This document shows positions 19,149-26,250 of a stretch of DNA of 26,250 nt, piece after piece (positions within the stretch are counted from its first letter, which is position 1; each line of letters opens with the position of its first letter). Origin of the DNA: Chara braunii (lineage: Eukaryota > Streptophyta > Charophyceae > Charales > Characeae). Both the position numbers and the translations under genes were made by a program. The notes below the pieces were generated by a model. The model was not told the DNA's origin. It saw nothing but the letters and a program-made list of their open reading frames with translations, and made no database searches. Location: assembly GCA_003427395.1 (NCBI GenBank), contig BFEA01000063.1, positions 1,616,660-1,642,909 of the forward strand, read 5' to 3'.

Positions 19149-21264
19149 GATGGCTTCGCCGCTCCAATGGCCCAAAATATCCTAGCCAAACAAATTAACA
19201 AACTGGGTAGATGGGGTAATACATTCACATCATTGCTGGGGCGTGCATTAGCCATCAACACATCTGTTTTTTCAACAATGATGTGGTACATAGCGTCAAT
19301 CTGGACAGTTCCGGACCATGCAATGAAGGAACTTAACCGTAAAGCAAGAGCATACTTGTGGTCGGGTGACCCCAACAAAGAGAATCGCATACCAAAGATA
19401 GCGTGGCATTACATCACAAGGAAACCAGCTGAGGGAGGTCCTGGTATCATAGACCCCAAACAGGAAACCAATGCCTTACGAGTTAACTGTATAGTCAAGC
19501 TAATAACTAAACCTGGTACGACATGGAATAAACTGGCCTTGGATAGCATCAGGGGCTTAGCACCTACAGCCACACCAGCAAATACGTCCGGCCTGTTCTG
19601 GGTAATGACCAAGGAATGGAGTCCAAGTACAGGGCGCAAAAATCAACGAAGAGGAACCAATCCAAATGAAGCCAGACCCCCTACACCATATTGGACTGCG
19701 TTGCTGCGGATATGGCGGGAAGTCATTCCAAGGAAAGTGGGTAGACCCAAATCCAAGGAAGAGGTACTGAGGCAACCCCTGTTTGGTAATCCGTGGGTGA
19801 GGGATGAAAGTGATCACCAACTATCCCTTAAGCCTAGAGGAGGGAGATGGCTTTCGTGGATCAAACATGGAGTTTGGAAGGTGAGCCATCTATGGAACGA
19901 GGAGAAAAAGGATTGGGTGACAGAACAGGAACTTGCCTCTCAGCTCAAAGGATGTCACCGATGAGACAAGAATCTACAATCCATTATCAACTGCATCCCA
20001 GAAGGCTGGAAGGAGTTGTTGAGCGAAAGCTCAACTTGGAAATCAGGTGAATGGGGAGTGAGGGTGCAGGATTTAACCCCCACAAGGGCCTATCAATTCT
20101 CCCATAGCAAGGGTCGGATACCCTGGCAGTGTTCACCTCCTCCCCGATTAACCCCTCCACGCAAGGCTCTCCATCTATCCTGAATAAGGGGGTGGAAAGA
20201 ACAGTCCTAAACCCTTCTGTACTCAGAAAAGTCAGAGTATTGGGGTCATGGCCAAAAACAATCTTCAGAACGGATACGGCGATTCAAGACTTGGAATTTG
20301 ATCCAGCAGAGTGGGCTTGGACACCAGACAGAAATAGAAGCCTCAAAACTAATTTTTCCATTCAAGAATACACAGTCAAACTGGGTTACAACCTACTCCT
20401 CAAAACAAAGGATCCTGACCCAACGCTCAAGAACAGATGGCAGAAGTTAATAGGTCAGGATGCTAATCAGGTACCACAACTACCATGGAAAAAATTCTAG
20501 TCAATTCTTCCGGTCAAAATCAGAAGCCTCCAATGGCTCATCTCATACGTAGCTCTACCGGTTAACCAGTGGCTACACATCAGAAGAAGCAAGAATGACC
20601 CTAACAGTTCAGATTTATGTGCGGTGTGTTCAGAAAATGAACCAGAAGATATGCTACATTACCTGATACAATGTAGAGAGGCGATCGAGTATTGGGCGAG
20701 GGCCTCGGATCTCTGAGACTCCCTCTTCTCGACTCCCCTCCCTGAACACCCCATCCAATTCCTCTTATGGACTAACATCCCAGCTCAATTCGACAAGACA
20801 GAGAACACGTGGTTTGGAATGATCAGAAAGGTAACGCTTTGGTCCATCTGGAAGGAAAGGCGCTGTAGAACCATTGAGGGACTCTCAACTCCAAGGGAGA
20901 AGGTTTGGGCTGAGACAAGGACTTTGATTCAGGCGGAGATCCTTTGTAAATGGCACAAGACGAGACAGTCCATGCCAGATGATGAAGAGCAACAGAGAAG
21001 AATCAAGACAAAATCCACTAAGGTGTGGCTTGCAAGGGGCAAAGTGGCAGAGATAAATGTCTCTCACATATGATGGAAAGACTGGCACAACTCAGAAGCA
21101 GGGTGGAGAAGACAGATTCCAGCCATCAGAAGGACAAGATCCATCACAGGTCACATAATATTGAAGGGCAAATTCCCGGACTGTAACTTCTGTAGCTTCT
21201 CTATTAGTCATCCGACAGGTTTGTGCAATGGACCTGAGAGGAAAGGTGGAAGTAAGGCAAGCTG
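19149..21264 (+). pseudogene. 5'-truncated LINE (non-LTR retrotransposon), ORF2 C-terminal half
   Basis: The readable part starts after the RT catalytic centre, in the RT C-terminal region (LLGRALAINTSVFSTMMWYIASIW, here given as its start LLGRALAIN and end WYIASIW), followed by LNRKARAYLWSG. The frame 19137-19964 ends at TGA. A frame change follows, and frame 2 carries TAG at 20498 and TGA near 20714. The zinc-binding region seen in many plant LINEs (zf-RVT type) is at about 20618-20672: CAVC, then H and C at the end of LHYLIQC. After TGA 21071 a last block holds C-x2-C-x5-H-x4-C (CNFC...H...C) before TGA near 21262. It is inserted in B2; dead by truncation and stops. Confidence 0.85.
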
Positions 21265-21462
21265 ACAGTCAATCGTCCATTATGCAGGAGTAATCAACGC
21301 TGGTCAGGGTTCCTTCGGCCAGATGGAAGGAAGCGTGTGTTTCTTGATGTAATATTTTATTCTGACTTGCCGGTGGAAAAGGAACTGGACTGATGCTCCC
21401 CAGAATGGAAATGGAGCCAGGGCCATGGGACCTGTTTAAAAAAAATAAATAAATAAAAATCC
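21265..21462 (+). mobile_element. LINE 3' UTR and A-rich tail
   Basis: About 170 bp of untranslated sequence end in an A-rich tail with TAAA repeats (21437-21462), the usual end of a LINE copied by target-primed reverse transcription. I could not match the sequence after the tail to the sequence before 19149, so no target duplication is claimed. Confidence 0.65.
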
Positions 21463-22040
21463 AACGAATTATCACATTATGTCATTAAATGATTAAACAG
21501 TTTCTGAGTTCCAGTCACCAAGCGCTCAACAGCGCAGAGTTCAGCAATCCAAATCCAGCATCCTCATCTAGGTAGGTGACCTCCTCTCTCTCTGTCTCAC
21601 TCTTGCTCCCTCTCTCTCTGTCTCACTCTTGCTCCCTCTCTCTCTCTCCATCGTCATGCATGTGTTAACTCTCTCCCTCTCTCTCTCTCTCTCTGTGCAT
21701 GAATTCTTGACTCTGAATATATCCGCTACTACCCAGCTCTATGGCCGCCTTCCTTCCTCATCCCAGCGCTGCCCAGCCAGGGCTCTAGCGCTTGCTTCTT
21801 GCAGATAGCCAGATAGCGCACAAGCACCCAGCGGCACTTCCACACTTCTTGCGAATGAGCAGTCTGTTTGAAATGTGGCTGGCCAGTCCCTATATTGACT
21901 TGGACTGGGCCTTGACTCACCCCAGCCTCTGCTTCTCTTGGCTTGACTTGGACCCAGTACCGGCTGCTCATGGCCTGTTTGCTTCCGGAATGTTGAGGCC
22001 CAGTACCTCCCTGAGTTTGCCTTGGTGTGCTGCTGCTTTT
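21463..22040. other. CT-rich and anonymous sequence, no gene seen
   Basis: It includes CT-rich microsatellite stretches at about 21574-21692, with a 32-bp block containing CTGTCTCACTCTTGCTCC repeated twice. The open frames on both strands look like chance and have no recognisable domain. It may lie in an intron or the 3' flank of the minus-strand host gene. Confidence 0.5.
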
Positions 22041-22148
22041 TGCCTGTGGGACGTGACCTTTGACTGTGGGTCGTGGCCCTTGCCTGTGGGATGTGACCTT
22101 TGACTATGAGACGTGACTTTTGCCTCTGGGATGTGACTGTTCACTGGG
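22041..22148. repeat. 20-bp tandem repeat, alternating variants
   Basis: Five units of 20 bp plus a partial unit start alternately TGCCT and TGACT and share a core like GTGGGACGTGACCTT. The alternation makes a 40-bp higher-order unit. Confidence 0.9.
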
Positions 22149-22540
22149 TACCGGTTGGACTTGAACGCTGGGGTACCCGACTTAACCTTTCTGAACCGGC
22201 TGACTTGGCCTTTTGGCTTGGGGATTTCGACCCTGAAATCCGAATTTGGGGTCTGCATCGTGAAATGCCTTTCAGCATGTACAAGTGATGTTTGGCTGCA
22301 AGTTCTGCCCCCGCAATAAATGCGGCTTGCATATCTGAGGTACTTCGCTTGCAAAATAGCCTTGCACTTCTACGTGAAGGGGTGTATTTTCAAAGATTCT
22401 GTGTGATACTTAAGTGTATTGTCGAAGATTCTGTCTGAAGCAGCTTATCATTGACATTATGCATGAAGCACTGAATTGCTGAAGAGTGGTGTAGCAATAG
22501 AAGGCTGTGTCGAGCATGAGGTAGAGCGCCAGGAGTCAAT
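22149..22540. other. Anonymous spacer, no gene seen
   Basis: Sequence between two tandem arrays. No convincing ORF, RNA gene or mobile-element end was found on either strand. Confidence 0.4.
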
Positions 22541-22992
22541 ATTCACTTCCACACTGTTCCACATTCAGTTCCACACAGTTCCACATTCAGTTCCACACAG
22601 TTCCACACAGTTCTACATTCAGTTCCACATTATTCCACGTTCAGTTCCTTACTGTTCCACAACCAGTTCCATACTGTTCCCCATTCAGTTCCACACCGCT
22701 CCCCATTTATTTCCACACTGTTCCTCATTCACTTCCACACCGTTCCACCATGCAATTCCACATCCAGTTCCAGATTCAGTTCCACACTGTTCCAAATCCA
22801 ATTCCACGTTCAGTTCGACTGTTCCACATTGAGTTCCCCACTGGTTCACATTCCGTTCCACACTGTCCCACATCCAGTTCCACACTGTTCCACATCCGGT
22901 TCCACGTAGTTCCACATCCAGTTCCAAATTCAGTTGCAAACTGTTCAATGCTGTTCGCTTCTGTTTCACACTGTTCCACACTGTTCAACATC
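22541..22992. repeat. 22-bp minisatellite of alternating 10- and 12-bp TTCCACA units
   Basis: About 450 bp consist of units such as TTCCACACTG (10 bp) and TTCCACATTCAG (12 bp), mostly in alternation, with many point variants and a few register slips near 22880-22990. Open frames here are by-products of the repeat. It may be intronic to the minus-strand host gene or lie 3' of it. Confidence 0.9.
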
Positions 22993-23324
22993 CTGTTGAA
23001 CGCCTTTTCTTTTTGTTTTGTCCTTGTGTGTGTGCTGAACAGTGTGGAGCTGAATGTGAGGCATGTTGTGGGTTAGTGAGTCCAATAGCGAGTCCATGAA
23101 GACGGCAGCGATCAGGTCCATCGATGAGTTGAGAGGAATGAGGCTACATTAACAACGAAAAGAGGTAGAAGGAATGGGGAGTCAGGTGGCGAAGTGAGGA
23201 GGGTTGTGCCTTTGAGTCATGCCTGCATGACATTGTTTCACATCTGCCATATGATTCCTTTTTCCACCATCAACGGCGACAAGAAAAATGAAATACAAGG
23301 ATACCCATTCTGGAGGCTTAGTAC
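22993..23324. other. Putative host-gene intron, no exon identified
   Basis: This stretch begins directly after the GT of the predicted minus-strand donor at 23324-23323. No further minus-strand exon with good splice sites was recognised, so the intron may extend beyond the repeats. Confidence 0.35.
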
Positions 23325-23924
23325 CTGCTTCATGGTGAACAGCTCAGCTTCGAAACGCCTCATATCCCTTGCCCAGGCAGAGATCTTGCCTGGCGCACTC
23401 AGCAGTGGCCCTGCCACAGGCTTTGAACGCCTTGAACCGTCTGAGAGTGTGTATTGAGCATTCTTTGACTCTAAGGCAAGCCCTGTTGCCAGGTCCACAT
23501 CTATGACAGCATTTGCTATGACTCTTCTGAAGTACGCGCCAACTGCGGATGCAGGAGCAGCAGATACCATGAGCCCGTGTCGCTGTGATGAAGACGATCG
23601 CCGTCGACGCACCAGAGCACGAAGACCTGAGCCAATCTCAGAGCTGGCAGACGCGGTTGTGGTGATCTGCATACGCGACAAGTGAGAAGAATCTGGTGAT
23701 CCCAAGGAGTCGGGACCAGCGCTGGTCCCACTTCCAGTTGCAGCAGCAGCAGCAGCAGGAGCAGAAACTTGACCCTGAGAAACACCATCAGAAGAAACCC
23801 CCTGGGTACTTCGACGGATTTCGATCTCATCTGCTAAATCTTCAATTTGGCCGAGTGCTGCCGCTTGTTTGAAAAACAGGATCTTCAGCTGGTTGTGAGT
23901 CAGCCTCAGATCCAGATAGTAAGC
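23325..23924 (-). CDS. 600-nt internal exon of an unrecognised host gene
   Basis: On the minus strand an open frame of 257 codons contains a clean exon. The acceptor is GGCTATTTCAG|GCTTAC at 23925/23924 and the donor ATGAAGCAG|GTACTAAG at 23325/23324. The exon is exactly 200 codons, phase 0 at both ends. It starts AYYLDLRLTHNQLKILFF, a helical region, then an acidic stretch, a low-complexity Ala/Ser/Gly linker, a run RRRRSSSS, and a second helical part (GAYFRRVIANAVIDVD) ending FTMKQ. Composition and absence of stops contrast with the decayed elements around it. I do not recognise the family. It would be a nuclear or cytosolic protein with no signal peptide visible in this part. Confidence 0.6.
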
Positions 23925-24027
23925 CTGAAATAGCCATGGGAAAAGAAACTTCAAATAAATTGTCAGAGATGTGCTGAGAGACCTCTCTTTTTTATTTGAC
24001 TTTGACACCACAAAAAAGACCTTGCAG

Positions 24028-24042
24028 AAACCTTGCGAAAGT
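24028..24042. repeat. Target-site duplication, left copy
   Basis: AAACCTTGCGAAAGT here is identical to 24701-24715. The two copies flank the SINE-like element. A 15-bp perfect duplication is the size expected from LINE-driven target-primed insertion. Confidence 0.8.
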
Positions 24043-24700
24043 GATTCAGCGGCCTATCTCAGTTGGGTAGGCACACAGGTGGCATTTAGGAGGTCTTGGG
24101 TTCAATTCTCATTGGCCTCATGTACCTACCTGCGCATACTTGGTGCTCGCCATCTAGAGATAGACCGTTGGTTCCCCCGATTGGCATTGAGCAGGTACTG
24201 CTAATGTTCATAGGGGGAGGGGACCGGAGGGGATGCACAGCGACCGGCCCTGAATCCTGATGCTACAGGCTGACCCCTGGCCGGTATCACCCACCTGCTG
24301 TAGCAGGTATCTAGAAAAGAATATAAAATTCAAACGAAACAATCATATCAATAAAAAAAAAATTGATTTTAAAAATTACAATTTTCTAGTTATCACCAAA
24401 AGTTCAAGTCCACAAAAGTTTGATTTTAATAAGTAAGAATCGCACCTGCTGGTGGGGGAAGCTACAGCATGTTCCCTCACTGGCGGAGCACGGATGTGGC
24501 TGCTATGAGGTTCCCCATAGTACTATAAGCAACCGGACTGGTGCCCTCCCGAAATAAAAAGAGGGTGTTTTTCAACTTTTTTGTTAAAAAACGAAAAAGA
24601 TAATAAAAAAGGCCTGAAAGGCCATCCTGTCCAGATTTGAAAGGTAATTGAATTGGTTGGGCTTAAAAGAATTAGCCTTTTTTTTGTCTTTTTTTTTTTA
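24043..24700 (+). mobile_element. SINE-like element with tRNA-type pol III boxes and a T-rich tail
   Basis: The element is bounded by a perfect 15-bp duplication. Near its 5' end TATCTCAGTTGG (24055-24066) matches the tRNA A box and GGTTCAATTCT (24099-24109) the B box, spaced as in tRNA-derived SINEs. The body has no ORF. The 3' end is T-rich (24677-24699). T-tailed SINEs are known in plants. At 658 bp it is long for a SINE and an A-rich run near 24350 might mark a compound of two parts. It lies in the host-gene intron in the opposite orientation to the gene. Confidence 0.7.
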
Positions 24701-24715
24701 AAACCTTGCGAAAGT
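24701..24715. repeat. Target-site duplication, right copy, overlapping a splice donor
   Basis: Identical to 24028-24042. On the minus strand this copy reads ACTTTCGCAAG|GTTT and so includes the last 11 exon bases and the GT donor of the exon at 24705-24788. The left copy therefore carries a duplicate donor-like site deep in the intron. Confidence 0.8.
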
Positions 24716-24788
24716 CATGGCCAACTTCTGTAAGACGGTCACTGAGACCTAAGGATGCTTGCTGATTACCTGTGGCTACCGTCTTCCC
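24705..24788 (-). CDS. Putative 84-nt exon of the host gene, upstream of the 600-nt exon
   Basis: On the minus strand TTGAGTTCAG|GGGAAG gives an acceptor at 24789/24788, and TTTCGCAAG|GTTTTA a donor at 24705/24704. The exon is 28 codons, phase 0 at both ends, and joins in frame to the 600-nt exon. It contains LGLSDRLTEVGHDFRK. Support is splice signals and phase only, without transcripts. Confidence 0.45.
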
Positions 24789-24810
24789 CTGAACTCAACG
24801 CACCTCATCA

Positions 24811-24900
24811 TGAATGTGTATACAATACTATACATACTATTACACACAATGTCTCCGGTCGAGCACAATGCACTCTTGTTTTACCGGTCATACACATTCA
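24811..24900 (-). repeat. Very short (90 bp) 3' LTR of the minus-strand chromovirus
   Basis: The 90-bp segment starts TG and ends CA and has perfect 11-bp terminal inverted repeats (TGAATGTGTAT and ATACACATTCA). It lies directly next to a purine-rich tract (minus GGAGGGGAA, 24901-24909), as expected for a 3' LTR. Its other side is flanked by CATCA (24806-24810), a candidate 5-bp target duplication. The partner LTR would be outside the window or lost. Confidence 0.7.
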
Positions 24901-24909
24901 TTCCCCTCC
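24901..24909 (-). other. Polypurine tract and end of pol
   Basis: Minus-strand GGAGGGGAA is the likely plus-strand primer site for reverse transcription. It also encodes the last residues GGE of the polyprotein, and the stop TGA is formed by the first three bases of the LTR (24900-24898). Confidence 0.6.
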
Positions 24910-25990
24910 AGGCCTCTCATAAAAGGAGGCAATGTGAGGGGCTGTCTGTATTAGTTCCTCCCTGGGGAACCAGTGGTCTTCGCTGGGTTCCTGCCAGGCA
25001 AATCTAACCTTGTACTGTTTCTGAGGTCTCCCTCTGCGGCCTGTATGGAAGACATCTTCGGCCACTATTCTATCTACGTCATAACCTACGTCCATGTTTG
25101 GTGGGATCATTGAGTGACGAGAGGGAGACTGATCGTTTGTGACACAGGGAAGCAACCTAGACGCGTGGAATACAGGGTATGTGTGCAGGTGGGGTGGAAT
25201 CTCGATAGTGTAGGATGGACCATCTGCCTCTCCCTTGACATCTAATACATGCCATGTTCCCCTATACGCAGGTAACAGTTACTGCGAGATTCCTTCTTCT
25301 GGAACGAACTCCTTAGACTTTACCCAGACCAAGTCACCTACCGCAAATTGCCAGGGGCGTTGGTGCTTGTTTGCCTGTTCCACCATCTGATGCTGGGCTT
25401 TGCGGATGTTCTTTGTCACCTGCTCTAAGAAAAGAACGGCAAATTCCCTCGTACCGGGAGGCAATCTTTGAATCCGGTACGGATTCAGGCAGTCAATCGG
25501 ACGCTGGGGCTGCCAACCATTGTGCAGTTCATTCGGGATGCGTGCAGTAGACAGGTGCACCAAATTATTATACGCAGACTGCACTTTGGGAAGATGCTCG
25601 TCCCAATCAATCTGGTCGGCCCTAATGTACATGCTCAGCACTTGTTGGAGCAGCTTGTTAATTTACTCTGTTTGGCCGTTGGTCTTCAGGTGCCTACCGG
25701 GTGACATGGTCAACTTTGACCATATAACTTCATCAATGGTTGCCAGTGCTCGTCCGTGAATCTACTACCTCTATCACTAACAATCATTAGTGGGTGTCCG
25801 TAATCCTTCACCCAATGATTGAAGACTTCTCTAATTACTAACTCGGTCTTCGCCTCAGTGGGCAGCGGAATAAAAACAGCAAATTTACTAAATCGATCTA
25901 CTACTACCATCACTTACTTTTTCCATTTCTGCTTTTGACCTTCGCGTCCATAAGTCGATAGACATGGAGTCACCGGGACTGGACGGACAG
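24901..25990 (-). pseudogene. int: Chromovirus integrase and chromodomain, decayed
   Basis: Minus-strand text shows SMSIDLW (first catalytic Asp), VVVDRFSKFAVFIPL, IVSDRGSRF (second Asp), and TNGQTE (catalytic Glu). Then come the integrase C-terminal region with WQFAVGDLVWVKSKEF and YRGTWHVLD...YPVFHASRLLP, and a chromodomain (YDVDRIVAEDV ... KQYKVRFAWQEP ... HWFPREEL) ending at the LTR. It is broken by TAA stops at about 25279 and near 25661 and by frameshifts near 25710 and 25915. Chromodomain integrases are targeted to marked chromatin. No RT is seen upstream; sequence beyond 25990 is unrelated. Confidence 0.85.
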
Positions 25991-26250
25991 GCTGTAACGA
26001 GCGTGAGACTGAGGGTGAGCCGAGGGAGAGGAGAGAGAGGGGGAGAGTGAGAGCACACACACACACTCACTCACTCGACACGACGGACTCGGACTGAGGA
26101 TCGGACGCAGACACAGTGGCAAGGCACAAAGTCGAAGTCTTGGATTCCCGAATGCCGAAAACAGCAAGTCACACTGAGTACGAGTACAGCAGCAGAGAAC
26201 TGGTACGAGACTGGTCCCCGTACCGTACGGGGAGCCGGTATAAGTACCGG
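25991..26250. other. Simple-repeat stretch and terminal inverted repeats, no gene seen
   Basis: Purine-rich GA and CA/CTCA simple repeats occupy about 26010-26085. At the end of the window CCCCGTAC-C-GTACGGGG (26216-26232) is a perfect inverted repeat and CCGGTA-TAAG-TACCGG (26235-26250) another. They may belong to the end of an unseen element. Confidence 0.5.

Noticed and set aside
19149-19160. Target duplication for the LINE
   Set aside because: No convincing repeat of the pre-insertion sequence occurs after the A-rich tail. A short AAATCCA-CG likeness to B1 after the tail is too small to use.
22476-22981. ORFs on both strands of the TTCCACA array
   Set aside because: They are products of a short tandem repeat lacking stops and not genes.
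24043-24115. A functional tRNA gene
   Set aside because: Pol III boxes are present, but no cloverleaf with matching acceptor stem could be drawn, and the flanking duplication shows a retroposed element.
1-26250. CRISPR arrays, operons or bacterial mobile elements
   Set aside because: The tandem repeats here are minisatellites without spaced unique sequences, and all recognisable genes are eukaryotic retroelement or spliced-gene parts.

Overview
The window is a repeat-dominated piece of a eukaryotic nuclear genome. Spliceosomal exons, Ty3/gypsy elements, a LINE with a zinc-binding C-terminus, tRNA-type SINE-like inserts and a U6-snRNA-like retrocopy point to a plant or streptophyte-alga genome. 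A charophyte is my best guess, but nothing here proves the species. A 215-base run of N (14791-15005) is an assembly gap. No bacterial genes are present.

Layout. Positions 1-14320 look like one large decayed Ty3-type element: a long non-coding leader (1-2122), an extra upstream ORF of unknown function (2123-3200, perhaps to 3819), a broken gag-pol (6117-12116; gag, protease, RT, RNase H, integrase), a possible further ORF downstream of pol (about 12942-13767) and a 3' region called B1 (13712-14320). A foldback element with long inverted arms (about 4155-5805) sits in front of gag. A SINE-like stretch, a U6-like retrocopy with an A tail, and the gap follow.

Positions 15006-19148 are a second, internally gutted relative of the same element. 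The leader and the start of the upstream ORF recur (15006-17877, about 90% identical by eye) and a diverged 3' region B2 recurs (18448-19148). Between them only about 570 bp remain, holding a poly-C tract and an opposite-strand RT/RNase H fragment of another Ty3 element. Because leader and 3' region occur in the same order both times, I infer that leader, upstream ORF, gag-pol and 3' ORF belong to one family.

Positions 19149-21462 are a 5'-truncated LINE. Positions 21463-23324 hold CT-rich and tandem-repeat DNA. On the minus strand 24788-23325 lie two exons of an unrecognised host gene. The intron between them carries a 658-bp SINE-like insert whose 15-bp target duplication covers the splice donor. 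Just upstream of the 84-nt exon (higher coordinates) is the 3' end of a minus-strand chromovirus (about 25990-24901) with an unusually short 90-bp LTR (24811-24900).

No complete intact gene is present. The clearest findings are the large extra-ORF Ty3 family, reciprocal TGG-to-TGA decay between its two copies, the 90-bp LTR that supplies the pol stop codon, the SINE at a splice donor, and the U6-like retrocopy.
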